64,000 nucleotides of DNA from Spirosoma foliorum (GCF_014117325.1 NZ_CP059732.1:4911001-4975000), one strand, 5' to 3'. Positions 37,572 through 47,210 are shown, counted from the first letter of the stretch. Translations and numbers: made by a program. The notes: generated by a model not told the origin, from the sequence alone.

Positions 37572-38723
37572 ATGGCCAAACTGATTATCGTGGACGACGA
37601 ACAGAAAATTCGTGCGGCTCTACGCGATATTTTAGAATATGAAGGCTACGATGTTGACGAAGCGAAAGATGGTGAAGAAGGGCTGGATATGATTCTGCGC
37701 GGAAGTTACGACGTAGCTTTGTGCGATATTAAAATGCCCAAAATGAATGGCCTTGAGGTACTGGCAAAAGTTAGCGAAGCCGAGAAAAGTACACAGGTTG
37801 TCATGATCTCAGCCTTTGGCAACGTCGAAAATGCCGTTGAAGCAACCAAACGCGGAGCCTTTGATTTCATTACCAAACCACCCGATCTCAACCGCCTTTT
37901 AATTACCGTCCGCAACGCCATTGAGCGGGCCAAGCTGGTTCAGGAAACCAAAACCCTGAAGAAGCGTATCTATAAACTGAATGAAATTGTTGGCGAGTCG
38001 GAGCCTATCAAGAAAGTTAAAGATACGATCAATCGAGTTGCGGCTACTGAAGCGCGTGTGCTGGTAACAGGGGCCAATGGCTCCGGTAAAGAGATGGTAG
38101 CCAAGCAGATTCATGAGAAAGGTAGTCGCGCTAACCAGCCTTTAGTGGAAGTAAACTGCGCTGCTATACCAAGCGAACTCATTGAAAGTGAGCTATTTGG
38201 CCACGAAAAAGGGTCATTTACAGGAGCTGCTGCCCGCCGGGTCGGTAAGTTTGAGCAAGCCGATGGCGGCACGCTGTTCCTTGATGAGATTGGCGATATG
38301 AGTTTGTCGGCACAGGCAAAAGTGCTACGGGCTTTGCAGGAAAACAAGATTACACGCGTTGGTGGCGATAAGGAAATTAAAGTCAACGTGCGGGTCATTG
38401 CGGCTACGAACAAAGACCTTCGACAGGAAATTGTCAACGGCAACTTCCGGGAAGACTTATTCCACCGCCTAAGTGTTATCATGATTCACGTGCCCCCCTT
38501 AGCTGAACGGCGGGTCGATATCCCTCTCCTCGCCGATAAGTTTTTACACGATATCGCTACAGAATACGGTGCACCCCCTAAAGACCTGACAAGCGACGCC
38601 ATGAACTTCCTTCAATCGCTTCCCTGGACAGGAAATGTTCGGGAATTGCGGAACGTCATCGAACGCCTGGTGATCATGTGTGGCGATGATATTACACTGG
38701 AAGATGTGAAGCTTTATGCGTGA
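37572..38723 (+). CDS. NtrC-family response regulator lacking the DNA-binding domain
   Basis: 383 residues. Receiver domain (1-120, phosphoacceptor Asp52) followed by a sigma-54-activator AAA+ domain with Walker A GANGSGKE (about 168-175) and the sigma-54 contact loop GSFTGA (214-219, Ser for the more common Ala). The protein ends at LEDVKLYA just after the AAA+ lid, so the usual Fis-type helix-turn-helix is absent. Either it activates without specific DNA binding, or it relies on another protein. The histidine kinase gene at 40534-41736 is close but on the other strand, with LuxE and lipoprotein genes between. Confidence 0.9.
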   Translation: MAKLIIVDDEQKIRAALRDILEYEGYDVDEAKDGEEGLDMILRGSYDVALCDIKMPKMNGLEVLAKVSEAEKSTQVVMISAFGNVENAVEATKRGAFDFITKPPDLNRLLITVRNAIERAKLVQETKTLKKRIYKLNEIVGESEPIKKVKDTINRVAATEARVLVTGANGSGKEMVAKQIHEKGSRANQPLVEVNCAAIPSELIESELFGHEKGSFTGAAARRVGKFEQADGGTLFLDEIGDMSLSAQAKVLRALQENKITRVGGDKEIKVNVRVIAATNKDLRQEIVNGNFREDLFHRLSVIMIHVPPLAERRVDIPLLADKFLHDIATEYGAPPKDLTSDAMNFLQSLPWTGNVRELRNVIERLVIMCGDDITLEDVKLYA

Positions 38724-38724
38724 C

Positions 38725-38816
38725 AATGAGTGAGTGATTGAGTGATAGAATGATTGAATAGCTATGATAAACTATTCAATCATTCTATCACTCAATCATT
38801 CAATCACTCACTCATT
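38725..38816. repeat. Long inverted repeat of ATTCAATCA-type units overlapping the luxE-like stop
   Basis: Left arm 38725-38761 and right arm 38772-38816 are built from GAGTGATTGAGTGATAGAATG units and their complement; the right arm covers the stop codon of the LuxE-like gene at 38812-38814. It separates two convergent genes. Same unit type as at 13636 and 27674. Confidence 0.8.
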
Positions 38817-39930
38817 CAATCATTAAGTTACAGCCCCTTACGTCAGAATTATCGAAGCGGCCGATCACCCGAAAATCGCCTTCCGCACCAACATATTGTC
38901 CCAAATCCTGGGTTTCAATAAATGAACAGGAGTCCAGATTGGCTAAATCGACAACGTTTATTCCTCCCGTTTGGCGCGAGCCGACATCTGTCTGTTTTTC
39001 TGGATGAAGTGCAAACGGGTCGTTGATGTCCCGCAAGAAAATTCGGAGCGTTGAGCTAGGCCGAAATACACCATTCCCCATTGAATAAGCCTGCGATAGC
39101 AATTCGGTCATACCATACTCGGAATGAACGGCTTGTATCCCTAATTGCTCCGTCAGAATCTCGTGTACCTCTTCGCGTAGTAGCTCCTTCCGACGGCCCT
39201 TCATACCACCTGTTTCCATTACAATAAGATTGGGAAACTTTCCCAGAAATGACAAATCCGATGCTGACTCAGCCCAATCCAGCAAACCAAATGTAACCCC
39301 AATGAGCAAAATCTTTTTCTGATCAGGTTGTTGGGAGAGTTGTCGTAGGTGTTGCGTCAGTTCAGCATAGTTGTTGAGAAAAAAACCGGATGTGGGTTCA
39401 GTGGCTTGCACACCTCCACTCTGCGCCATAAATTGCTGAACCATATACACGAGCGAGGAGTTATTTCGTTCAAGGTAAGACGGCAGCAACGCCAGAATAT
39501 GGAAGTCGCGGAGTAGACCATACGTTTGCTCAAAAATTTGCGTACTGACGGCGTCGTAAAGAGCTAAATCGGGCACAAAATGGCGGCTGGTCTGTTCACC
39601 GGTAGTACCGCTACTGGCAAAGGTAAGCGTATCTGTTTTAGCTGGATTGCAACTTGAGTCGATGCCCGTTAAAACCGAATGAGTTTTAAAAAAGCCAATC
39701 GGCATAAACGGCACCTGATGCAACCTGGTTATCTCGTTAGGCTGACAATTCAGGTGGTGCAGATAAGCCTTATATAGAGGATTGTAAGCTGCCTGATACC
39801 GAAAAACGGACATTGCCAGCGTTTCGAAGGCCGCTCGATCTGGAAAGTTCGACACAAGTTCCAGAACTTGCTGTCGGAGTGATTGCCGAAGCGGGGCCGC
39901 AGCGGCTGAAAGTGTTAATGAAAAAGACAA
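38812..39930 (-). CDS. LuxE/PaaK-family acyl-protein synthetase
   Basis: Up to 372 residues. An acyl-adenylate-forming protein of the LuxE group: TFASSGTTGEQTSRHFVP is the nucleotide-binding loop, and VHSEYGMTELLSQAYS the A5-type motif. The longest frame starts at a TTG (39928-39930); the first ATG is at residue 41 and would remove only the variable N-terminus, so the true start is uncertain. In other Bacteroidota the family is tied to surface polysaccharide or aryl-polyene type clusters; nothing similar is next to it here. Confidence 0.82.
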   Translation of the reverse strand: MSFSLTLSAAAAPLRQSLRQQVLELVSNFPDRAAFETLAMSVFRYQAAYNPLYKAYLHHLNCQPNEITRLHQVPFMPIGFFKTHSVLTGIDSSCNPAKTDTLTFASSGTTGEQTSRHFVPDLALYDAVSTQIFEQTYGLLRDFHILALLPSYLERNNSSLVYMVQQFMAQSGGVQATEPTSGFFLNNYAELTQHLRQLSQQPDQKKILLIGVTFGLLDWAESASDLSFLGKFPNLIVMETGGMKGRRKELLREEVHEILTEQLGIQAVHSEYGMTELLSQAYSMGNGVFRPSSTLRIFLRDINDPFALHPEKQTDVGSRQTGGINVVDLANLDSCSFIETQDLGQYVGAEGDFRVIGRFDNSDVRGCNLMIE

Positions 39931-39968
39931 AATAACAAAAGCGTTTATTGCACAACGAGTACAACAGT

Positions 39969-40508
39969 ATGCGACGGCAACAAATTCAAACCTACTTATT
40001 CGTTTTCGGCATTGTCCTAACCGTATCGGCCTGCTTTACCGAACCAAATTACTCAAATACCCCAGCCATCGACTTTAAGGGGCTATTTAAATACTCAATT
40101 GCAGCAAGTAGCGGAGTGGGCCAAGCTAAGCGGGATTCAATTGTGATTACTATCGGCTTCAAAGATGGTGATGGCAATCTCGGTGTCGACAATCCCTCGA
40201 CGGCAACGATTACCAGTTATACAAGCAATGGTGGTTGGGGAAATTACGAAATCAGAACATTTCGATTCATCAACAAGCAATATGTAGAGTACACGCAAAC
40301 AGATCTCACATCCTTGTTTTTCCCGGATCTGACAAAAAACAAACCCAAAGGCCCTATTGAGGGAACACTGGATTTCAATCAAACTTTTACGTACGGTACA
40401 TCCAATGTATTTTACCCGACCAAGTTTCAAATTCGCATTCGAGATCGGGACCTGAACGTCAGCAATGTCATCGAGACGGATACAATAACATTGCCTTATC
40501 TGCGATAG
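39969..40508 (+). CDS. Uncharacterised lipoprotein
   Basis: 179 residues from the ATG at 39969, 38 nt from the divergent LuxE-like gene. The N-terminal signal ends in a good lipobox (TVSAC). The rest is beta-rich, with repeated patterns KDGDGNLGV and FQIRIRDRDLNVSN, as seen in many small Bacteroidota surface lipoproteins. No function assigned. Confidence 0.75.
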   Translation: MRRQQIQTYLFVFGIVLTVSACFTEPNYSNTPAIDFKGLFKYSIAASSGVGQAKRDSIVITIGFKDGDGNLGVDNPSTATITSYTSNGGWGNYEIRTFRFINKQYVEYTQTDLTSLFFPDLTKNKPKGPIEGTLDFNQTFTYGTSNVFYPTKFQIRIRDRDLNVSNVIETDTITLPYLR

Positions 40509-40533
40509 TATTCTGAATACGGATCAGAGCAGA

Positions 40534-41736
40534 TTAATCTGCATTCAGAATAATCCGGAACGTTGTTCCTTTCCCGACTTCCGAGCTTTTGACATAAAGT
40601 CGACCACTGTGGTATTCTTCTACAATGCGTTTGGCTAGGGTCAGTCCCAGTCCCCAGCCCCGTTTTTTGGTACTAAAACCTGGCGAAAATACTTTTTGCA
40701 TATTGGCTTTAGAAATCCCCTTGCCCGTATCCGTAATGTCAATTGCCACTTGCTGCTGTGATAAAGGCACAATATTGAGTCGCAATTCGCCAACTCCTTT
40801 CATGGCATCGACTGCGTTTTTGCATATATTTTCGATGACCCACTCAAAGAGTAGCTTATTGATTTTGACCATCTGATCGGACGGCAGTTGGCTGGCCAGG
40901 CTCATTTTCACTTTCGTCGAAATACGTCTCGCCAGATAATCCGTAAATTGCTTAACTACCTCATTTAGATTTTCTTCTTTCAAGGTAGGCACAGAGCCAA
41001 TACTCGAAAAACGAGCAGTAATAGTCTCCAGTCGCTGAACGTCTTTTTCAATTTCATCGGTTATCGATCCGTCATACTGGTCAGGATCGGAGCGCATATA
41101 CTCGACCCAGGCCATCAATGATGACATGGGCGTTCCTAACTGGTGCGCCGTTTCTTTCGCCAATCCAACCCATACACGGTTCTGCTCCGCCCGTCGCGAC
41201 GAACTAAACGATAGATAAGCCAATACCCCAAGGGCTGTCAGAATTGCCAATAGCGCATACGGCAGGTACGTAATTTGTCGTAATACATCTGAGTTAGAAT
41301 AATAAACCTTCCCGTGTTTACCATCATTCATCACCACAGGTATAGGCGGGTGATTCTTACCCATTTCAATCATTTTATTGCGAAGCAAAGCATGCTCCTC
41401 GGCCTGCGTAAGCCCTTTCGTTAAGCCATCGATATTCAGCTTGGCCAATACTTGATTATTATGATCGACATAAATAACTGGTATGGTCTTGTTTGCCTGC
41501 AGAATTTCACTCGTAACAAACGTTAAATCACCACTATCGGCATCAGGACGACTTGAGCTATACAAATACTCTACGGCCTTTACATAGAGCTGTACATATT
41601 GCTCCTCACGAGCTTCGAGTTTTAAAATAAGGCGATTGGTATAAAGCAGCGATCCTGTTCCAACTAACAATAGGTTCAGAGCCAAAATAATTTTCAGAAT
41701 ATTATTCTGATTATAAATATCGAATGACTTTAACAT
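40534..41736 (-). CDS. Sensor histidine kinase
   Basis: 400 residues. Two membrane segments (about 13-33 and 158-178) enclose an extracytoplasmic sensor region. HisKA phosphoacceptor His198 in KETAHQLGTP; HATPase_c with N-box ENICKNAVDAM, G1 DITDTGKGIS and G2 GWGLGLTLAKRI. The HQLGTP form of the H-box is common in Bacteroidota kinases. No receiver gene is directly adjacent; the NtrC-like regulator about 2 kb away is a candidate partner. Confidence 0.9.
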   Translation of the reverse strand: MLKSFDIYNQNNILKIILALNLLLVGTGSLLYTNRLILKLEAREEQYVQLYVKAVEYLYSSSRPDADSGDLTFVTSEILQANKTIPVIYVDHNNQVLAKLNIDGLTKGLTQAEEHALLRNKMIEMGKNHPPIPVVMNDGKHGKVYYSNSDVLRQITYLPYALLAILTALGVLAYLSFSSSRRAEQNRVWVGLAKETAHQLGTPMSSLMAWVEYMRSDPDQYDGSITDEIEKDVQRLETITARFSSIGSVPTLKEENLNEVVKQFTDYLARRISTKVKMSLASQLPSDQMVKINKLLFEWVIENICKNAVDAMKGVGELRLNIVPLSQQQVAIDITDTGKGISKANMQKVFSPGFSTKKRGWGLGLTLAKRIVEEYHSGRLYVKSSEVGKGTTFRIILNAD

Positions 41737-42075
41737 GTGGTCTTATAAGCTGCCATCACTGAAATAGGTTTGGCTTAAAAGCAGCTTTTTGAGAATAAAA
41801 TGTGGAGGTATTACAAAACTAAACAGATTGTTGACCTATTACGTCGCTCAGCAGATACCTTCTGTACGTTAAACGATAAAAAGCAGGCAAACTATCTAAA
41901 TCGGAACGACTGCGCTACGCTTACTGTTACAAAATCGAATAGGATTGAACAAAGAACCCAACCCTTTGTTTGGATGTATTCTAAATAACACACCACTTAG
42001 ATGGTGCCTGTTTATATCCGATAAATATGCCGTAATTTTGTAAAGGCTTAAGGCCAATAAAGGTGATTTGTTACC
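41737..42075. other. 339-bp intergenic region with the hemA promoter
   Basis: Holds the divergent upstream regions of the histidine kinase and hemA. The only recognisable signal is the TAATTTTG box at 42033-42040. A 62-codon open frame on the plus strand (41800-41988) has no coding character and was not accepted. Confidence 0.6.
42033..42040 (+). promoter_or_regulatory. -7 box upstream of hemA (TAATTTTG)
   Basis: A full match to TAnnTTTG, 36 nt before the hemA ATG. A weak TG at the expected -33 position gives only partial support. Confidence 0.5.
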
Positions 42076-43359
42076 ATGTTAGATACCTTCAAAGCAATTA
42101 GTTTATCTTATAAGATGGCCCCGTTGCAGGTGCGGGAACTAATTGCACTAAACGAAGAAGAAGCCAAGCGGCTGATGATTCGGTTGCGTGACTTTTTTGG
42201 GTTGACCGATTTGCTTGTTATCTCAACCTGCAATCGTACAGAAGTATATTATGCCTTCGAACAGGATCTCAATAGTGATATTGCCCGTTTATTACTGATC
42301 GAAAAAGGGCTGACAGATACCGCTAATTATTTGCCTTATTTCCAGTTTTTTGAGGCAAATGATCAGGCTGTTCGGCACTTGTTCGAAGTATGCGTTGGCT
42401 TACACTCGCAGGTAGTGGGCGATATGCAGATTCCGAATCAGGTGAAACAATCGTATCAATGGTCGGCGGATCTGGAAATGGCGGGGCCGTTTCTGCACCG
42501 ACTCATGCACACGATTTTCTTTACCAACAAGCGGGTTGCTCAGGAAACACCTTTTCGTGACGGAGCGGCTTCGGTCTCTTATGCTGCCGTTGAGCTGATT
42601 GATGAGCTGGTTGGCGAACATAAGAACCCCAATGTACTGGTTATTGGCCTCGGAGAGATTGGAACCGACGTTTGTAAAAATCTCGAAGACCGCAAGTTGA
42701 CCAACATTACCCTTTGCAACCGTACGCAAACAAAAGCCGAAGCCCTGGCTGAGCAATACGGTTTCCGGGTTGCTGACTTTGATAATCTTACGGACGAAAT
42801 TCGCCGGGCCGACGTAATCATTTCGTCGATCATGCGCGACGATCCGCTCATTACGCCTGAATTTCTTCGGGAAATCAATGTGCTAACGTTCAAATATTTC
42901 ATTGATTTATCGGTTCCACGTAGTGTAGATACTGCCGTTGAGCAGATTCCGGGAGTACTGGTCTATAACATTGACCATATCCGTAATCGTACCGATGAAG
43001 CCTTAAATCAGCGATTGGCTGCTATTCCTCAGGTCGAAGCCATTATCACACAAGCTGTGACTGAGTTTGGCGACTGGTCGAAGGAAATGGTGGTATCACC
43101 AACCATCAATAAACTTAAAAATGCCCTGGAGCAGATTCGTCGTGACGAAATTGCCCGGCATTTGAAACACCTGACTCCCGATGAGTCGGAAAAAGTGGAC
43201 AAAATTACGCGCGGCATTATGCAGAAGATCATTAAGCTGCCTGTGCTGCAACTGAAAGCTGCCTGCAAACGTGGAGAAGCCGAAACCCTGATCGATGTCT
43301 TAAATGATCTGTTTGACCTAGAAAAACAAGCGGCAGGTGATTCAAAACACTCCTATTGA
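42076..43359 (+). CDS. hemA: Glutamyl-tRNA reductase
   Basis: 427 residues. Reduces glutamyl-tRNA(Glu) to glutamate-1-semialdehyde, the first step of C5-pathway tetrapyrrole synthesis. Catalytic Cys52 lies in the conserved STCNRTE; the QVVGDMQIPNQVK segment and the NADPH domain VLVIGLGEIGTDVCKNL follow, and a C-terminal dimerisation helix ends the protein. Has its own -7 box and terminator. Confidence 0.95.
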   Translation: MLDTFKAISLSYKMAPLQVRELIALNEEEAKRLMIRLRDFFGLTDLLVISTCNRTEVYYAFEQDLNSDIARLLLIEKGLTDTANYLPYFQFFEANDQAVRHLFEVCVGLHSQVVGDMQIPNQVKQSYQWSADLEMAGPFLHRLMHTIFFTNKRVAQETPFRDGAASVSYAAVELIDELVGEHKNPNVLVIGLGEIGTDVCKNLEDRKLTNITLCNRTQTKAEALAEQYGFRVADFDNLTDEIRRADVIISSIMRDDPLITPEFLREINVLTFKYFIDLSVPRSVDTAVEQIPGVLVYNIDHIRNRTDEALNQRLAAIPQVEAIITQAVTEFGDWSKEMVVSPTINKLKNALEQIRRDEIARHLKHLTPDESEKVDKITRGIMQKIIKLPVLQLKAACKRGEAETLIDVLNDLFDLEKQAAGDSKHSY

Positions 43360-43373
43360 TACATAACTTCCAT

Positions 43374-43413
43374 TAAAAAAAGCTCCTCGATCAGACTGAT
43401 TGAGGAGCTTTTT
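43374..43413 (+). terminator. Intrinsic terminator of hemA
   Basis: AAAAAAGCTCCTC...GAGGAGCTTTTTT: a stem of about 18 bp with one G-T wobble and T-run, 15 nt past the stop. The A-run on the other side makes it potentially bidirectional. Confidence 0.9.
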
Positions 43414-43450
43414 TGTTGAACCTATTTAAACCTCCATTCAACCTGAATCG

Positions 43451-43537
43451 TTTTTTGTCATTCCGACGTCAGGAGGAATCTCAAAGTTGAGTATTAGTCA
43501 AGCTTGAGATTCCTCCTGACGTCGGAATGACAAAAAA
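43451..43537. repeat. Family A hairpin (TTTTTTGTCATTCCGACG) between hemA and ompH
   Basis: Near-perfect arms of about 30 nt around a short centre. It ends 8 nt before the stop of the convergent OmpH gene, for which it is probably the terminator, while hemA has a separate one. The closest relative is the copy at 10592-10676. Confidence 0.85.
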
Positions 43538-43544
43538 TAGGCTA

Positions 43545-44150
43545 TTATTTCTTTTTGGGAGCAGCCTTCTTAACGGGTGCTTTGGCAGTAGGTGTAGCAG
43601 GTGACGTTGTAGCTGGTTTTTCATCATTCTGCCCCGGCGTAATTCCCAATCGCTTAAGGACTAGCTCCGTGATGTTATTTTCCTCAGGTGCATACAGAAT
43701 GTCGGTCGAATTACCAGTATTCAGAATGTGCGTATAGCCATTTTCTTTAGCTACCGAATCAATCGCCTGTTGGATTTTACTCAGTGTTGGGCTAACTAAC
43801 TGCTTGTACTTACTCTGAATCGATTCATCGGCATCACGGCTAAACACCTGAATACGGTTTTGTAAAGTCTGCAACTCGGTCTCTCTATCTTTCCGAATCA
43901 CATCGGTCATTTGAGCTCCCTCTTTTTGATAAGCTGTGTACTTCGCCTGAAACTCTGTCTGCAATCGCTTAAGCTCTTCCTGCGCCTTATTTTGCTGAAC
44001 CATCAACAAGTCAGTGATTACCTTATTTTCAGGGGTTTGAGACAAGATATAATCTATCCGTGTGTGGCCTACTTTTACAGTCTGGGCTTGCAGTCCTAAA
44101 GCAGTCAGGGATAAAGCCACCACAAGCACGTAATTAAAAATCTTCTTCAT
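43545..44150 (-). CDS. OmpH/Skp-family periplasmic chaperone
   Basis: 201 residues with a signal peptide (GLQAQ). Long coiled-coil helices (about 60-130, rich in KAQEELKRLQ and QTLQNRIQVF) between beta strands (VKVGHTRIDYIL and THILNTGNSTDILYA) are typical of Skp, the trimeric chaperone for outer-membrane proteins. The C-terminal tail (TTSPATPTAKAPVKKAAPKKK) is low-complexity and lysine-rich. No BamA gene is adjacent. A TAATTTTA box at 44212-44219 may be its -7 element. Confidence 0.85.
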   Translation of the reverse strand: MKKIFNYVLVVALSLTALGLQAQTVKVGHTRIDYILSQTPENKVITDLLMVQQNKAQEELKRLQTEFQAKYTAYQKEGAQMTDVIRKDRETELQTLQNRIQVFSRDADESIQSKYKQLVSPTLSKIQQAIDSVAKENGYTHILNTGNSTDILYAPEENNITELVLKRLGITPGQNDEKPATTSPATPTAKAPVKKAAPKKK

Positions 44151-44421
44151 TTTAACGGTTAGTTTAATCTAAATTAGGTAGGTACACCTCTTGGTTTGAG
44201 GAGTTAACGTGTAAAATTATGGACGATAAGCATTAGTCAACCCTACAACCCGAAAGACAACGGTCAGCCTGCCATCGATCCGGCTATAACTCTCAAATTT
44301 AGCAATAAGGGCTCGGCTTTAATAAGTTAAATATTGTTAAGTTCAGCTAAGTTTGATAAAATGATCTTACTGATCTCATCGAATCTGTGTTTATAAACGA
44401 ATAAGCGACTCTTCCCTACAA

Positions 44422-45015
44422 ATGACCCGACTGATTAACGCCCTGTTTCGTTTGTTTCTTATCGCGGTGCTGGTTGCCGGTCTTATTGCCATTTGGGAGC
44501 AGATTCGTGGGAATAGCCTGCTCAGTCGTTTCCGACGAGGTGATAACACGACCCAACGCATTGTCCTGAAGGAAATTACAGCTCTGGGAAAACTGGAACT
44601 CGTCAAATACACTTTCAAAGACATTGTTGAACACGAGCAGGTGAATACGTTTTTGCCCAATGCAAACGCTATATTAATTGTAGAAGGCGAAGCCACCGGC
44701 TGTATTGACCTAACCAGAATTTCGGCAACTGACATCGTAGCCGAAGGTGATTCAATAACTGTCCAACTACCGAAACCGGAACTCTGTAGTTGGAAAATCA
44801 ATCACGACCGGTCGAGGGTGTACGATACTCACTTTTCGTTTCTGGACCAATCTCAGCTAGTGAGCGACGCTTATCGGAAGGCCGAACGGCAGGTTCGCCA
44901 GTCGGCACTTGACGGCGGCATCCTTAACCAAACCCGCCAAAATGCTAACCAGATTCTCCGCCCCATGCTCGAACGTATTTCGGGTAAAAAGGTAGGGTTG
45001 GCCTTTCGGGAATAG
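44422..45015 (+). CDS. DUF4230 protein
   Basis: 197 residues with one N-terminal membrane anchor (LFLIAVLVAGLIAIW) and a DUF4230 domain (ITALGKLELVKYTFKDIVEHE and NANAILIVEGEATGCIDLTRI). The family is widespread, membrane-associated, and of unknown function. The gene stands alone and is followed by a hairpin at 45030-45069. Confidence 0.85.
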   Translation: MTRLINALFRLFLIAVLVAGLIAIWEQIRGNSLLSRFRRGDNTTQRIVLKEITALGKLELVKYTFKDIVEHEQVNTFLPNANAILIVEGEATGCIDLTRISATDIVAEGDSITVQLPKPELCSWKINHDRSRVYDTHFSFLDQSQLVSDAYRKAERQVRQSALDGGILNQTRQNANQILRPMLERISGKKVGLAFRE

Positions 45016-45029
45016 TAAATTCTGTTTCA

Positions 45030-45069
45030 GGTTCCATGCTTTGCTCTTCACGAAGATGGAACCTGAACC
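45030..45069. terminator. Inverted repeat between DUF4230 and cytochrome genes
   Basis: TTTCAGGTTCCAT and ATGGAACCTGAAC enclose an 18-nt loop in the short gap between two convergent genes; plausible bidirectional terminator. Confidence 0.55.
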
Positions 45070-45079
45070 TTGAACAATT

Positions 45080-45493
45080 TTAATCTAGTTTATACCACTT
45101 CACATCTTTCAACGGAGCACGACGAAAAGCGGCCTTAGTATCTCCCGTTGATGGCCCGTAGTATTTTTCGAGGTAATCTAAAACAATCTTTTCCGATTCG
45201 CCTAAGTCCCAAAGTTTGTGGTATTTCTGCATCCATCGAATGCGCTCCGTCCAGCCTGCCCGCGTAAAACGATGCTGCAAGATAAGTTTCGAGGAATGGC
45301 AGGCTGTACACTGTGCTTTTACCATCATCAGGCTCGGCGAATCAATTAACCCACTTTCGGCATCAATTTTTAGCGAATCGGTTATCCTCCCGCTAACTTC
45401 TGCCGTTGATCGCGGATATACAGTAACTGTCTGGAAGCTAGCCAATCCAATCACAGTAGCTCCAATAAGAAATAAACCTATTACTATCTTCAC
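45080..45493 (-). CDS. Mono-haem cytochrome c, SorB-like
   Basis: 137 residues with an N-terminal signal or anchor (VIGLFLIGATVIGLASF). A single haem motif CTACH at 62-66; Met in RWMQKYH is a possible axial ligand. It directly follows the molybdopterin oxidoreductase gene on the same strand (109 nt apart), matching the SorA-SorB pair of sulfite dehydrogenases, in which the cytochrome takes the electrons. Sulfite as substrate is inferred from context. Confidence 0.8.
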   Translation of the reverse strand: MKIVIGLFLIGATVIGLASFQTVTVYPRSTAEVSGRITDSLKIDAESGLIDSPSLMMVKAQCTACHSSKLILQHRFTRAGWTERIRWMQKYHKLWDLGESEKIVLDYLEKYYGPSTGDTKAAFRRAPLKDVKWYKLD

Positions 45494-45601
45494 GCTCTTC
45501 TAGACCTAAAAAACTACTACTAGTCTAATTTTGATTCTATTGATTTTATCGCATTGAGAATCAGAAACTATAGAATAAAAAGAATCTAGTTTACCAAAAT
45601 A

Positions 45602-46837
45602 CTAGGTTGCTTTTACGGCAATTCGATGACAGGCATTATTAAGATAGCCACCCGGATTCCACTGTGGAATGACCATTGGCTGCGTAACGCCACTACTATC
45701 GGTAGCACGCACCCATATTTCATAATAACCTACTTCTGGAAATTTTATTTCCGACGACCATTGCTGCCACGCTAGTCGGTTTTTGGCTGGCTCCAGTTTA
45801 CTTTTTTGCCAGGTTGCACCATAGTCGATGGATGTATGTACCTCTGCAACAGCGCGGTCTCCGGCCCAGGCATGTCCTCGTAAAGCCAGCGACTTCTTCT
45901 TGTCAAACATAGCTCCCGTTTTCGGGTATGTAATTATTGACTTTACGGGCATCGACTCGATAATCCGGAAATTCTCGGGTGTCTCAGCAATTTTTTCACC
46001 TGGCTGTACCGGGCGAATCGGCATTCGGTAACTATGTCCTTCCATCTTGGCACCGTCATGCTCTTTATTGCGAACAGCAATCGTATGCAGCCATTTCCCG
46101 GATACCGAAGCGGGCCAGCCACCAATAACCAGCCGCAATGGATAACCATGCACTAACGGAATGTCCTCACCATTAACAGCCCAGGCAAGTAATACCTCAT
46201 TTTCAAGGGCTTTTTTAATAGGTACCCCACGCGAAATAGACACTTTAGTAGGGTCTTGACTCAGGTGTGGGTCTTTACCGTAATAACCAATATACACGGC
46301 ATCGTCTTTCAATCCGACATCCGCCAGAATATCTTTTAGCCTAACCCCAGTCCAGGCAGCGCAGCTTACCGCTCCCTGATCCCAGGGGTTACCCGTTGTT
46401 TGGGGTTCATATCCCGATCGACCATTGCCTCCACATTCCAGTACGAGTTGGTAGGTATGCGTTGTAAAACGTTTTTTGAGTTCGTCCAGCGTATAGGTTT
46501 TTGTGGCTTTTACCGACTCCCCTTTGATCGTTAGCGTCCAGGTTTTGGGATTAATGGGTTCTGTAGGAATCAGGCCGTTATTCCGAATAAACATTTTATC
46601 GACGGGTGTAACGGCATCATCTAACAGATGAATAGGTGATTCAACATTCCAGGGTTTATCGCCTAACACCTTCATCTCAGCACTTTTACCCTTAAGAGGG
46701 TCATAGTCAAACGCCAATGGCGTATAACCTGCCGGTATTTTATCGGCGAAAACGACATCTGTTCCTATCAAAGCGGTCAGCGTTGCCAACGCACTTTTTT
46801 GAAGAAACCCCCGCCGGTCATGAAGCTGATTCTGCAT
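45602..46837 (-). CDS. Molybdopterin-dependent sulfite dehydrogenase-like oxidoreductase
   Basis: 411 residues. The N-terminus has a Tat-type signal (DRRGFLQKSALATLTAL), so it is exported folded with cofactor. The sulfite-oxidase molybdopterin domain has the ligand Cys135 in LVLECGGNGRSGYEP; a C-terminal Mo-co dimerisation domain starts near 300 (residues with VAEVHTSIDYGATWQKSKLE). Belongs to the sulfite oxidase family (SorA/SoxC/YedY-like); the adjacent cytochrome favours SorA. Confidence 0.88.
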   Translation of the reverse strand: MQNQLHDRRGFLQKSALATLTALIGTDVVFADKIPAGYTPLAFDYDPLKGKSAEMKVLGDKPWNVESPIHLLDDAVTPVDKMFIRNNGLIPTEPINPKTWTLTIKGESVKATKTYTLDELKKRFTTHTYQLVLECGGNGRSGYEPQTTGNPWDQGAVSCAAWTGVRLKDILADVGLKDDAVYIGYYGKDPHLSQDPTKVSISRGVPIKKALENEVLLAWAVNGEDIPLVHGYPLRLVIGGWPASVSGKWLHTIAVRNKEHDGAKMEGHSYRMPIRPVQPGEKIAETPENFRIIESMPVKSIITYPKTGAMFDKKKSLALRGHAWAGDRAVAEVHTSIDYGATWQKSKLEPAKNRLAWQQWSSEIKFPEVGYYEIWVRATDSSGVTQPMVIPQWNPGGYLNNACHRIAVKAT

Positions 46838-47210
46838 AGCATTAACGTTCTTATAGCAGGCAAATTAGCGCCTTTATTTACCGATTACTTGTTCAATTTT
46901 GTTTCTATCGATTCTTTGGATTCTATTGTACTGATAACCAGCGATAATAAAATCTACCACAAGGGCATCCCCGAGAATCCTCCAGAATTCATTTCGTCAA
47001 TGCCCTAGATTATACTCAAAGCATATTTTCTGACAAAAGTAATGTTCTCTCGGCCGAAATTATGTGATTTGCCTCTACCCAAACTTTACTCGCTTAATTG
47101 GCCCGTACAAACATTATCCTGTTTCCGAGTAGTGTATTTAACAGTTTTTAATGAATATAGCGTCTGAAAAAGCGTTTTGGCTATACTAGGAATTAATTGC
47201 CCGATGTGCT
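46838..47210. other. 373-bp divergent intergenic region
   Basis: Between the sulfite dehydrogenase (minus) and YqgE (plus) genes. On the minus strand a TACTTTTG box is present at 47034-47041, which would give the oxidoreductase a leader of nearly 190 nt; there is no -33 TTG at the right spacing. No gene or hairpin was found. Confidence 0.45.

Noticed and set aside
41800..41988. 62-codon open frame upstream of hemA on the plus strand
   Set aside because: No signal peptide, no recognisable domain, unusual composition, and it lies in a divergent promoter region; most likely chance.
46799..47008. 69-codon open frame starting inside the sulfite dehydrogenase signal region
   Set aside because: Starts antisense to a clear gene and reads through an intergenic region without any family pattern.
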